Assembly (NCBI RefSeq): GCF_000807855.2
Contig: NZ_JRYR02000001.1
Coordinates: 3,027,285-3,091,284, forward strand
Length of the DNA: 64,000 bases
Reading direction: 5' to 3'
DNA from: Flammeovirga pacifica
Lineage (GTDB): Bacteria; Bacteroidota; Bacteroidia; Cytophagales; Flammeovirgaceae
Below the pieces are notes generated by a model, which saw nothing but the letters and a program-made list of their open reading frames with translations, searched no databases and was not told the DNA's origin. The position numbers were made by a program, and so were the translations under genes. Shown here piece after piece: positions 36,520 to 46,031 of this stretch. Positions within the stretch are counted from its first letter, which is position 1, and every line of letters begins with the position of its first letter.

Positions 36520-37050
36520 TTATATCCTTCTTTTAGAGAATCCTCTATAGAAAAGGTATTGTATAGCTAATATTATTAATAAAGTAGCGATACTACTTAA
36601 AAAAGCTCTTAATAGTGCCTTAGGCATAAAACCCCAATCTGCCGCCTCTATACAAAAAAGAAGTATATGATGAATTAAAACCTGAGGAATAACAAATGTA
36701 ACAAAAGAACCAAATCCCATTTGACCTATCAAAGGTACATCTGATAAATCATAACCACTACTAGGAGCTGTTACTTTCATTATTTGATACCTTGTAAAAG
36801 CCATACCAACACAAGCAGCTGAATGTATTCCTATTGAATCATAAAAAATATCCATTATTAACCCCATAGCAAAAGCTATATTCAACAACTTCATGTTATT
36901 GGCTCCAAAAGGTAGTAGTACAAGAAATGCAACGTATGGGAATATCATTACATTACCTTCGAAAAAAGTAAGATTTCTACAAAATACTACTTGAGCGAAT
37001 AGGTAGACAAAGAAAACTCCTACCTGTTTTAACCATGTTTCTCTTCCCAT
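36520..37050 (-). CDS. mreD: Rod-shape-determining protein MreD
   Basis: A 176-residue membrane protein with about five hydrophobic segments, placed directly after mreC (3-base gap). MreD is the least conserved elongasome subunit and works with MreC, MreB, RodA and PBP2 in lateral wall synthesis. The assignment rests on length, the segment pattern (VFFVYLFAQVVFCRNLTFFE at the N-terminus, FAMGLIMDIFYDSIGIHSAA in the middle) and position. The middle motif with Asp before a small-residue helix is typical of Bacteroidota MreD. The DUF2059-like gene follows 19 bases downstream. Confidence 0.9.
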   Translation of the reverse strand: MGRETWLKQVGVFFVYLFAQVVFCRNLTFFEGNVMIFPYVAFLVLLPFGANNMKLLNIAFAMGLIMDIFYDSIGIHSAACVGMAFTRYQIMKVTAPSSGYDLSDVPLIGQMGFGSFVTFVIPQVLIHHILLFCIEAADWGFMPKALLRAFLSSIATLLIILAIQYLFYRGFSKRRI

Positions 37051-37053
37051 TAC

Positions 37054-37911
37054 TTATTCTTCTGCTATTTGTTCTAAGGAATCTTTTTCTGCTCGAAATA
37101 ATGATTTCGTTACATATACATGATGTAGTTTTGAAAAATCTACAGACACGTCGATTGTTACTAACCAAAAACGTTCAGAAGGTACTCTACTTGCTTCTGA
37201 TACAACTCCAAGCATTACTCCTTCAGGATATACTGTATTAAACCCTGAGGTTGTAATTGTATCACCCACATTAATATCTAAATGTAATGGTAAATAATTT
37301 ACAGATGCTGTAGCCGGATCTTGTGTATCCCATTTCACTGTACACAAATCACCTGTTCTTTTTAATTCTGAAGATACATTCATATCTCTATGAAGTAATG
37401 AATAACAAGTTGAAAAGTGATCTGATACTGTCTTTACTTGCCCAACAACTCCTTCTTTTGTCATTAATCCCATTCCCTCAACTATTCCATCTTTTCTACC
37501 CTTGTTTAGAGTAATGTAGTTAGCAGAACGGTACATTGAATTATTGATGACTCTTGCAGGGATAAAATCATATGCAACAGTATCAGACATTCCGTAAAAT
37601 AAATTTGTGATATGTTCTTTTGCAGTGGTTTTAAGAGAATCAGTAGATTCTCCTATCTGCAATAATTCAATCTGTTTTCTAAGAATAGCATTCTCATCCA
37701 GTAATCCTTCATTTACCTCGGTAAGGTTAAAGTACTGTGATATATTAGAGGTAGTATTATAAATACCTCCCACAAATGTATTGGAAGAAGATAACACAAT
37801 AGATCTTTGGTAACTATTATTGTTCACTACCAAACCTGCTGCTACAAATTCCAAAAAGACAAAGAGTAGGAAAACTCTATATCTAAAAATAATGGCAAAT
37901 AATTGACTCAT
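37054..37911 (-). CDS. mreC: Rod-shape-determining protein MreC
   Basis: A 285-residue bitopic protein with a short cytoplasmic N-terminus and one membrane helix (about 10-30, FLLFVFLEFVAAGLVV). A coiled coil (about 62-90, LLDENAILRKQIELLQI) and a periplasmic double beta-barrel follow, with ARVINNSMYRSANYITLNKG, the following RKDGIVEGMGLMTKEGVVGQ, and VNVGDTITTSG-like text (INVGDTITTSGFNTVYPEGV). MreC scaffolds PBP2 and activates wall elongation. The gene precedes mreD by 3 bases. The mreB gene lies upstream on the same strand but is separated by 285 bases and a terminator, so mreCD has its own promoter, which I could not locate with confidence. Confidence 0.94.
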   Translation of the reverse strand: MSQLFAIIFRYRVFLLFVFLEFVAAGLVVNNNSYQRSIVLSSSNTFVGGIYNTTSNISQYFNLTEVNEGLLDENAILRKQIELLQIGESTDSLKTTAKEHITNLFYGMSDTVAYDFIPARVINNSMYRSANYITLNKGRKDGIVEGMGLMTKEGVVGQVKTVSDHFSTCYSLLHRDMNVSSELKRTGDLCTVKWDTQDPATASVNYLPLHLDINVGDTITTSGFNTVYPEGVMLGVVSEASRVPSERFWLVTIDVSVDFSKLHHVYVTKSLFRAEKDSLEQIAEE

Positions 37912-38153
37912 GGAGTATTAAAAAAGCGACCTATTTAAAAGGTTTTCTAACGTTCAAAAAAGTGAACTAGGTAAACAATGGATAAATCAATTACTTTACT
38001 TGTGTTAAATGATAAAATATATCTATTAAACTTTTGTTGGTAGAAGATTCATCTATCGTTCCCGATTGTTGACAAATTTAATGAAATATGCAAAAGAATT
38101 AAGAAGTTAAGCCGAAGAACTCTTTTTTCTTAATTATTTATAAGATTTAGTGC

Positions 38154-38183
38154 AAAAAAAACTCCTTGCTTGTTACAAAGAGT
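38154..38183 (-). terminator. mreB terminator
   Basis: On the minus strand a stem of 8 positions with one mismatch (ACTCTTTG / CAAGGAGT, loop TAACAAG) is followed by a run of eight T, 14 bases after the mreB stop. It separates mreB from mreCD. Confidence 0.75.
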
Positions 38184-38196
38184 TTTCTTTTCATCA

Positions 38197-39222
38197 CTAA
38201 GTGATCAAAATGCCTTTAAATCTATTGAGTTCTTTTAAAACAGAACCTGTTCCTAAAACAACTGCTCTTAATGGATCTTCGGGAACGTGAACAGGTAACT
38301 TCGTCTTTAACGAAATCCTTTTATCCAAACCTCTTAGCAAGGCTCCGCCTCCTGTTAAATGAATTCCTCTATCATAAATATCTGCTGATAACTCAGGAGG
38401 TGCAGTCTCTAGAGCTCTTAATATTGCCTCTTCAATTTTTGAAATTGATTTATCTAATGCAAAGGCTACTTCAGCATAAGAAACATTAATTACCTTAGGT
38501 ATTCCTGTTAAAAGATCACGACCTCTAATTTCATAATCTTCCGGAGCATCATCTAATTCAGCCAGTGCTGCTCCTACTTCAAATTTTATTTTCTCTGCAG
38601 ACCTCTCACCAATTAATAAATTGTGTTGACGTCTCATATAATCTAGAATATCTCTATTGAATACATCACCAGCAGTTCTTACAGACTGATCACATACAAT
38701 TCCTGACATAGCTATGACTGCAATCTCAGTAGTACCACCACCAATATCAACAACCATACTACCCATAGGCTCTTCTATATTAATACCTATACCAATAGCT
38801 GCTGCAATTGGTTCTGGTACCATATATACTTCTTTAGCTCCAGCATGTTCTGCTGAATCACGTACCGCTCTTTTTTCTACCTCTGTAATTCCTGAAGGGA
38901 TACAAATCACCATACGATGGGATGGCATGAAGAATCTTTTTTTATTGTCCGACATTTTTATCAGACCACGAATCATTTGCTCAGCTGCATGGAAATCTGC
39001 AATTACACCATCTTTAAGTGGTCTAATTGTTTTTATATTTTCATGCGTTTTTTCATGCATTTGCATGGCTTTAGCACCCAAAGCAATTACTTTACCCGAC
39101 TGACGGTCTAAAGCAATAATAGATGGTTCCTCCACGGCAATCTTGCCCTTGGTTAGGATTAGTGTATTTGCAGTACCCAGATCAATAGCTAGGTCGGTAG
39201 TAAAAAAATCAAAGAAGCCCAT
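38197..39222 (-). CDS. mreB: Rod-shape-determining protein MreB (actin homologue)
   Basis: A 341-residue actin-family ATPase that forms membrane-bound filaments directing cell-wall elongation. It shows the phosphate-1 loop DLGTANTLI (residues 13-21), the connect/phosphate-2 segment VVDIGGGTTEIAVIAMSGIV, the adenosine motif LTGGGALLRGLDK, and IRPLKDGVIADF. Length is the usual 340-350. It has its own terminator and is upstream of, but not fused into, the mreCD unit on the same strand. Confidence 0.97.
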   Translation of the reverse strand: MGFFDFFTTDLAIDLGTANTLILTKGKIAVEEPSIIALDRQSGKVIALGAKAMQMHEKTHENIKTIRPLKDGVIADFHAAEQMIRGLIKMSDNKKRFFMPSHRMVICIPSGITEVEKRAVRDSAEHAGAKEVYMVPEPIAAAIGIGINIEEPMGSMVVDIGGGTTEIAVIAMSGIVCDQSVRTAGDVFNRDILDYMRRQHNLLIGERSAEKIKFEVGAALAELDDAPEDYEIRGRDLLTGIPKVINVSYAEVAFALDKSISKIEEAILRALETAPPELSADIYDRGIHLTGGGALLRGLDKRISLKTKLPVHVPEDPLRAVVLGTGSVLKELNRFKGILIT

Positions 39223-39605
39223 TAAAATTTACGCTTTTTAATTCGAAAAAAATTAGTGAAAACCGCATCAAAACACTCTAAGAGTTATCAGAAACTATCT
39301 ATTTAAAAAATGACTAAGGTAAAATCAAATTAAAAATAAAAATTACTTATCGCACTAATCAATTACTAGAACGATAAAAGGGTATGGTATTTAATTGTGT
39401 ACAAATTTCTTTCCATAACATTCACATTATTGAAAAGTAACACAATAAACCTATTATAAAATCATAAAACTCTTGCTAATACAAAAATCAAACTTTAAAA
39501 TCCTAACGAGAGCTTTTCACTTTTACTTTGAATACCACACTATTAATGAACAAAAAGCATAATTTAAAAAAGTAAATAGAAGTGATTCATTCTATCCACT
39601 TTTAA
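39223..39605. other. Intergenic region upstream of mreB
   Basis: About 380 AT-rich bases containing the mreB leader and the 3' flank of the 39606 gene. I found no consensus promoter pair, stable hairpin or small gene in it. Confidence 0.5.
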
Positions 39606-40268
39606 TTAATCTTTACTTTTAAAATCTCCTTTTTTAATCGATCTGATAAGATCACGCCATGCGAAAGGGTTTAAGAGAGGATTAGCTGTTTCCATGAAAT
39701 ATTGGGTAGCAATTTGATCTGCCCGATAGTTCATATAATATTTATAGTTACCTGTTGCTCCCATTGGAAGAGCATTAGACATCATAGTTAGTTTTTCTTG
39801 ACTAAGGTTCTTTTCCATATTTTCGATTCTTTGATCTTTTTGCTCACCTAAAGCAAGAAAAGCTTCTTCGAAAATTTCTTTTGTAGGATAAGGAAATACT
39901 TCTAAAAGAGGTAATTCTGTTACATCTTCTCTCATCTCAATTAAAACCGTAAAACCAAGGTCATCCCTTTTAGGGATTACAATTTCTTGCTTGGCAAAAC
40001 CAACTGAAGATACGACAACAGTATCTCCTACTTGCGTAGGCATAGTAAAAAAGCCGGCGTGATTAGTTACGGTACCCTTACCTGCTTGTTTAATATAAAC
40101 GTGAGCTCCAGGAACACCGTAAGAGCTATCTCCTTCTACTACAATACCAGAAAACTGTATTGAATTTTGTTCTCCTTGTGCTTTTACATCAATAGAAATA
40201 AATAATGTAAAAATTGAAAAGATAAGAAGGTACTTGTAATATTTTGGTGTACTATTAAGTTCAGTCAT
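39606..40268 (-). CDS. Exported protein with carboxypeptidase-regulatory-like domain
   Basis: A 220-residue protein with an N-terminal hydrophobic signal (about 12-31, ending VKAQG). Residues about 38-112 are a CarboxypepD_reg-like beta-sandwich (FSGIVVEGDSSYGVPGAHVY, VTNHAGFFTMPTQVGDTVVV, SSVGFAKQEIVIP), the module also found at the N-termini of SusC proteins. There is no TonB plug or barrel. The C-terminal 100 residues are helical and charged, ending with NPLLNPFAWRDLIRSIKKGD. Stand-alone proteins of this shape are common in Bacteroidota, with no agreed function. It is probably periplasmic or envelope-attached. Confidence 0.78.
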   Translation of the reverse strand: MTELNSTPKYYKYLLIFSIFTLFISIDVKAQGEQNSIQFSGIVVEGDSSYGVPGAHVYIKQAGKGTVTNHAGFFTMPTQVGDTVVVSSVGFAKQEIVIPKRDDLGFTVLIEMREDVTELPLLEVFPYPTKEIFEEAFLALGEQKDQRIENMEKNLSQEKLTMMSNALPMGATGNYKYYMNYRADQIATQYFMETANPLLNPFAWRDLIRSIKKGDFKSKD

Positions 40269-40360
40269 TATGTGTTAATAAAAAATTTGGGATAATCACT
40301 ATATCAAACAACATCTAAAATCATTTTATCCCTTGATAATAAATTCACAAATGTTATTTT

Positions 40361-40368
40361 CAAATATA
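40361..40368 (-). promoter_or_regulatory. Candidate promoter -7 box of the 39606 gene
   Basis: On the minus strand TATATTTG is a perfect TAnnTTTG box 93 bases upstream of the start. It directly abuts the terminator hairpin of the preceding gene, so the -33 region falls in that hairpin and matches poorly. Confidence 0.4.
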
Positions 40369-40371
40369 ATG

Positions 40372-40407
40372 AAAGCCTCAATACCAAAAAGGTTGTATTG
40401 AGGCTTT
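40372..40407. terminator. Terminator between two exported-protein genes
   Basis: A 13-bp stem (AAAGCCTCAATAC / GTATTGAGGCTTT, 40372-40384 against 40395-40407) with a 10-nt loop, 37 bases after the stop of the 40444 gene. The T-run is stronger on the plus strand. Confidence 0.78.
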
Positions 40408-40443
40408 TCTTTATTTTTTTGTTCTTTTTTTTGAAAAATTAGA

Positions 40444-41130
40444 TTAATGCGTTGTTTTCGAAGACGAAACAGACGCAATCATTGAAGATTTAATTTTTTC
40501 GAACTCTTCTTTTTTGAAAGACTTCAGTTCTAATTTTTTCTCATAAACCCATTTTTCCGGAGAATATTTTCCATTAGGGTGTTTTTCCCAATAGCTTGTA
40601 TATACCTTCCCTAAAGATTCATACTCCATATCAAATTCGTCTTCAATTAAAATGAAGTTTTTTCTTAAATCTCTTGAAAGGATATTAATCATACTTGGAG
40701 TTTGCACCATTTTTTCTTCTAACGCTTCAAAGTGTTCTTGAAGTTCAGCTTCAATTTTCACTTGTTCTTGTTGTGATACTGATGATTGCATTACCTCGTC
40801 TTCCCAAAATTCATCATCTTCGGCAAAAACCTGAGTTTCTATTTCTTTTTTAAGTTCAGCGGTCATTGCTACATGAACTTCTGGATTTAAATTTTTAGTT
40901 GGAGCAGGTCTAGAGGCTTCTATTTCAGCTTGCCACTTTTCAATCTGTTCCTTTTCATGAATCGTCATGCAAACCCATGACTTACCTACATAGGCAGCCC
41001 AAAGTCCCTCATCAGATGGAGACTCTTTAAGCATTTCCCAAACTTTAGGTTTTTTTAGTGGGTCATTGCCTGCATTGACGTTATAGCTACTTGCTATTAC
41101 AAGTAGAAATATAATTACTCTAAGTTTCAT
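40444..41130 (-). CDS. Exported acidic protein of unknown function
   Basis: A 228-residue protein that I do not recognise. Residues 1-20 are a signal peptide (ending NVNAG). The mature part is strongly charged and mostly helical, with a Glu-rich central stretch (about 95-155) that could form a coiled coil, and a basic/acidic C-terminal helix (KKLELKSFKKEEFEKIKS) followed by a Ser/Thr tail. The segment WAAYVGKSWVCMTIHEKEQI carries the only cysteine of the mature protein. It is alone, with 446 bases upstream before atpD. Expression and role are unknown. Confidence 0.7.
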   Translation of the reverse strand: MKLRVIIFLLVIASSYNVNAGNDPLKKPKVWEMLKESPSDEGLWAAYVGKSWVCMTIHEKEQIEKWQAEIEASRPAPTKNLNPEVHVAMTAELKKEIETQVFAEDDEFWEDEVMQSSVSQQEQVKIEAELQEHFEALEEKMVQTPSMINILSRDLRKNFILIEDEFDMEYESLGKVYTSYWEKHPNGKYSPEKWVYEKKLELKSFKKEEFEKIKSSMIASVSSSKTTH

Positions 41131-41465
41131 ATTACACAGATAGATTCACGGTATTGATAGTTCTTTATAAAACAGTCAGTTTTTTATTATAACACTACAA
41201 AAAAGTTAGTTACTAAATCACCTAAAAAAATCATGCCTAATTCGATGTAAGGTTATTTAGCCATAAAGTAAAAAAATGTAGTATGTACACCTGTTACTCA
41301 TCAAACATACATCATAATTTTGATTCAGAAATACTTTTTAACAGTAATCAATGATTTTTATCCTCCTTTTGGGTATATTTTTTATCAAAAAAGACATAAA
41401 AAAGTGTTCAATAAGGTAAAAATTGTAATTAAAACACAAATTCGGCTCTTAATTTGTCAATTATC
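41131..41465. other. Divergent intergenic region upstream of atpD
   Basis: About 335 AT-rich bases between the exported-protein gene (-) and the atpD promoter. A 99-codon frame (41320-41619) crosses it but overlaps the atpD start and promoter, with no protein-like composition. Nothing else was recognised. Confidence 0.5.
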
Positions 41466-41496
41466 TTTGGAAACAATTATTAGAATTTTAGTTTTG
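41466..41496 (+). promoter_or_regulatory. atpDC promoter
   Basis: TTTG (41466-41469)-N19-TAGTTTTG (41489-41496) is a perfect match to the Bacteroidota consensus. Transcription would begin near 41503, giving a leader of about 74 nt. Confidence 0.78.
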
Positions 41497-41564
41497 CAAT
41501 TAAATGTAGTCTTTGAGGTTATTAACTTCAAAGTCTCTATGTCTGAATTCATTGATATATATAA

Positions 41565-43091
<1,527 letters not shown>

Positions 43092-43115
43092 TCCAACTTC
43101 TCAAGTGAATAATAT

Positions 43116-43158
43116 AAGGCGAGAGTCTTGGGCAAAGCTCGGGTTCTCGCCTTTTTAA
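43116..43158 (+). terminator. Intercistronic hairpin/terminator between atpD and atpC
   Basis: A 9-bp GC-rich stem (AAGGCGAGA, 43116-43124, against TCTCGCCTT, 43145-43153) encloses a 20-nt loop and is followed by TTTAATT. It resembles a leaky terminator or processing site that would lower atpC expression relative to atpD. Confidence 0.7.
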
Positions 43159-43195
43159 TTAAGTATCAAATTATTAATTCTTAATTCAAAGAATC

Positions 43196-43441
43196 ATGTT
43201 TGTAGAATTACTTACTCCAGATAAAAAATATTTCGAAGGCGAAGCTTCAGGTGTAAAAGTTCCCGGTATTAACGGTGAATTCGAAATGCTTGATCGACAC
43301 GCCAATATCATCTCAAGTCTTACTAAAGGTGATGTTAGAATTGCTAATGGTGCTGAACTTACTACGTTCACTATCGATGGCGGAACAATAGAAATGCTTG
43401 ACAACAAATTGGTTATTTTAGCTGAGGCGGTTGTTGGGTAA
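43196..43441 (+). CDS. atpC: F1F0 ATP synthase subunit epsilon (short form)
   Basis: An 81-residue epsilon subunit consisting only of the N-terminal beta-sandwich that contacts subunit gamma and the c-ring: LLTPDKKYFEGEASGVKVPG, INGEFEMLDRHANIISSLTKG and GGTIEMLDNKLVILAEAV. The C-terminal two-helix domain present in E. coli (about 138 residues in total), which inhibits ATP hydrolysis, is absent. Short epsilon subunits are usual in Bacteroidota, so this is a lineage trait, not damage. It follows atpD after 104 bases containing a hairpin and ends before a perfect bidirectional terminator. Confidence 0.95.
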   Translation: MFVELLTPDKKYFEGEASGVKVPGINGEFEMLDRHANIISSLTKGDVRIANGAELTTFTIDGGTIEMLDNKLVILAEAVVG

Positions 43442-43451
43442 AGAATTGTCC

Positions 43452-43505
43452 GATAAAAAAATAAGACCCCAATGTTTAAAAACATTGGGGTCTTATTTTT
43501 TTATC
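43452..43505. terminator. Bidirectional terminator between atpC and the polysaccharide locus
   Basis: A perfect 25-bp inverted repeat (43452-43476 against 43481-43505) with a 4-nt loop, core AAGACCCCAATGTT, flanked by A7 and T7. It ends atpDC on the plus strand and the whole polysaccharide operon on the minus strand. Confidence 0.95.
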
Positions 43506-43515
43506 ATTACAGAAC

Positions 43516-44898
43516 TTAATAGGCTTTTTCATCACCCTTTACTATTCCCATAACTGTATCTAATATTATTTGTACATCAAACCACATGGACCAGTTATTC
43601 ACATAAAAACGATCTAGCTTAACTCTACCCTTCATTGCATAAGGATCATTTTCTGTCTCTCCTCTATATCCTCTTGCTTGTGCTAATCCTGTGATACCAG
43701 GTTTTACCAAATGTCTAGCCATAAACTTTTCTACTTTCTGAGAGTATTCCTCTGTATGACGCAACATATGTGGCCTAGGACCAACTACTGACATTGAACC
43801 TAGAAATACATTAAAAAACTGAGGAAGTTCATCTACGGAAGTTTTACGTATAAATGCACCCACTTTAGTAACTCTCATATCACCTTTTGTTGCCTGTGTG
43901 GCATCAGACTCTGTATTAACAGCCATTGATCTAAACTTGTAACACCAAAACGATCTACCGTCTTTACCTGTCCTTTTTTGTTTAAAAAATACAGGGCCTT
44001 TTGATTCAAGTTTAATGATTAAGGCCATTAATGGAGTTAACCAAGACATCATTAAAAGTATTACAGTAAATGAGAATACCACATCAAAACCTCTTTTAAT
44101 TAATTGGTTTTGTTGATCATCAAGAGGTACTGGAGAAACATCCAAGACCGGAATTTCATCATAACGATCTAGTGTAATACCTTTTGATGCAAAACCTCTA
44201 AAGTCAGTAATTAATTTTACTTTAATCATATGACTTTCCCCCCAATCAATTAAATCTCTTATTAGCTCATAATTGATATAAGGAATACAACAATAAACCT
44301 CATTAACGTCTCTATCTATAGCAAATGCTTTAAAATCTTTAAGCTGTCCTTCAACATACATTTCTTCAGATGTATCATCAAAAAAGCCTAAAAACCTAAA
44401 ACCAAATTCTGGATGAACTCTAAAAAACTTCCTTAGCTCTATTGCTAATGGACCATATCCTAGAACAACCACATTTTTATAACTAAAACCTTGACGACGG
44501 TACATACGCATTAAATATATACCAATGATTTTAGTTGCAAATAGAAGAGGAGTCCAAATAAGATATAAATTCAATAAAAATTCTCTTGAAACTCTGCCAA
44601 ACTTGATACCTACAACAAATGTTGAAATAGCCATTCCGTGCCAAACTATAGAATAAGCATAACTTCTTAAAACTTTTGAAACTCGTTCAGTTCTATGATA
44701 TCTATGAGGTTTTATTGATATAGCAATAATCACCCATGCAAGATTTGAAAAAATCCAAAGCATGGTATAAGCCTCCTGTTCAAGAGGGGGCTCTAGTCTA
44801 TTAAATTTCAACCAAACTGCTGATATAAATGCTAAATTAAAAAGAAGTATATCCGCTAGAAAGTTGAATGGTTGTAGGTATTTTGATTTGCCAGTCAT
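43516..44898 (-). CDS. Undecaprenyl-phosphate sugar phosphotransferase (polyprenyl glycosylphosphotransferase)
   Basis: The initiating enzyme of the locus; it moves a sugar-1-phosphate from a nucleotide sugar to undecaprenyl phosphate. The 460 residues hold about four N-terminal membrane helices (to about 125) and a CoA-binding/Rossmann-like domain (about 140-245, NVVVLGYGPLAIEL, GFRFLGFFDD). A C-terminal PF02397 catalytic domain follows (about 265-455), with a re-entrant helix, KRGFDVVFSFTVILLM, the signature GPVFFKQKRTGKDGRSFWCY followed by KFRSM, then RKTSVDELPQFFNV, GPRPHMLRH and KPGITGLAQARG. This architecture is that of the WcaJ/WbaP-type large enzymes. The sugar (glucose or galactose) cannot be read from sequence. 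It is the last gene of the locus. Confidence 0.94.
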   Translation of the reverse strand: MTGKSKYLQPFNFLADILLFNLAFISAVWLKFNRLEPPLEQEAYTMLWIFSNLAWVIIAISIKPHRYHRTERVSKVLRSYAYSIVWHGMAISTFVVGIKFGRVSREFLLNLYLIWTPLLFATKIIGIYLMRMYRRQGFSYKNVVVLGYGPLAIELRKFFRVHPEFGFRFLGFFDDTSEEMYVEGQLKDFKAFAIDRDVNEVYCCIPYINYELIRDLIDWGESHMIKVKLITDFRGFASKGITLDRYDEIPVLDVSPVPLDDQQNQLIKRGFDVVFSFTVILLMMSWLTPLMALIIKLESKGPVFFKQKRTGKDGRSFWCYKFRSMAVNTESDATQATKGDMRVTKVGAFIRKTSVDELPQFFNVFLGSMSVVGPRPHMLRHTEEYSQKVEKFMARHLVKPGITGLAQARGYRGETENDPYAMKGRVKLDRFYVNNWSMWFDVQIILDTVMGIVKGDEKAY

Positions 44899-44924
44899 TC
44901 TATTAATGTCTTGATGGCGTAAAT

Positions 44925-46031
44925 TTAATTAAATATTTTCCCTTTTTGAAAACAATCATCCATATAGTCTAGATAATGCTTATTAATGATATTCCAATCA
45001 AATTCATTAATAATTTTATGATTGTTGTTCTCCAATAGCTTAACAAAATCTACCTTCTGTATTTTGTTTATTATTTCAGTTACATTTTCACTATTAGTAA
45101 AATAGAGTGAATCGTTTTGTAATATTGCTCGATTAAAAATATTATCATTTGCGCATATTAACGAATTTGAAGCCATTGCTTCCAATAATGAAGGGTTTGT
45201 CCCCCCAACAGTATGGCCATGAAAATAAATATTAGAATAATATCTAAGATTATTTAATGAGTCAATATTATAAATACCTCCTAAAAATCTAATCCTTTTA
45301 TTACTTTTAAATTTATTTTTTAAATATTCACCGTATTCAGTATCATGTTTACCAACTACTAAAAATGGATATTTTGAGTCTGAATCATTTACTCCATCTA
45401 AAATCACTTCAATACTATTTTCAGGTTCTAACCTGGCAATTAGCATATTATAGTTATACTCTTTTATCTTATATTCCGCTAATATACTAGAACTTGGATT
45501 TTGAAATAAGTTAGCACCATAAGCTATATATTTTGACTCTTTATGATATTTATTTTTAATATACTCTTGAATACCAATAGAATCAGATACAAGATAATCA
45601 CTTGTCTTAATTGCTAAACTTTCAGCATACACTAAAAATTTACGTACTTTCGGTGAGTATTTACTTCTTTTCCATTCTAAGCCATCCATATTAGTAATGA
45701 TGATAGACTTTTTAGGTAAATACCACCCCCAAATAGAACTACTTGTATATCCCAACTGTAAAATAATATCAAAATCCCTGTTACGAGCATCTTTAATACA
45801 ATTAAAGTCATAAATAAATTGGCCTGCTGTTCCTATCTTATATTCTGGATCATATTTATGAAGTATTTTAACCCCTTTCCATTCAGTTTTTTGATAAGGA
45901 TGATCATGAGAGTTATATACATAAGTATCATGACCTTTTTCGACTAAATATTTTGATAAATACTCTGCAAACTGTTCAAATCCTCCATGATTGTTAGGAA
46001 CACCTCTTGTACCTAATATTGCTATTTTCAT
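44925..46031 (-). CDS. DUF1972/GT4 glycosyltransferase
   Basis: A 368-residue GT-B glycosyltransferase with the N-terminal DUF1972 signature MKIAILGTRGVPNNHGGFEQ and a GT4-type C-terminal half (RFLGGIYNIDSLNNLRYYSN, then HGHTVGGTNPSLLEAMA, where the Glu is the conserved GT4 residue). DUF1972 proteins include rhamnosyltransferases, which would fit the dTDP-rhamnose genes here, but donor and acceptor are inferred. The conserved N-terminus fixes the start at 46031, so the gene overlaps the end of the upstream membrane-protein gene by 38 bases. Confidence 0.9.
   Translation of the reverse strand: MKIAILGTRGVPNNHGGFEQFAEYLSKYLVEKGHDTYVYNSHDHPYQKTEWKGVKILHKYDPEYKIGTAGQFIYDFNCIKDARNRDFDIILQLGYTSSSIWGWYLPKKSIIITNMDGLEWKRSKYSPKVRKFLVYAESLAIKTSDYLVSDSIGIQEYIKNKYHKESKYIAYGANLFQNPSSSILAEYKIKEYNYNMLIARLEPENSIEVILDGVNDSDSKYPFLVVGKHDTEYGEYLKNKFKSNKRIRFLGGIYNIDSLNNLRYYSNIYFHGHTVGGTNPSLLEAMASNSLICANDNIFNRAILQNDSLYFTNSENVTEIINKIQKVDFVKLLENNNHKIINEFDWNIINKHYLDYMDDCFQKGKIFN

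Noticed and set aside
38714-39103. 129-codon frame antisense to mreB
   Set aside because: It is a mirror frame created by the conserved mreB codons; it has no independent start signals and an odd Ser/Ile/Pro composition.
43196-43441. Truncated or pseudogene atpC
   Set aside because: The short form without the C-terminal helices is normal in Bacteroidota; the frame ends cleanly before a strong terminator.
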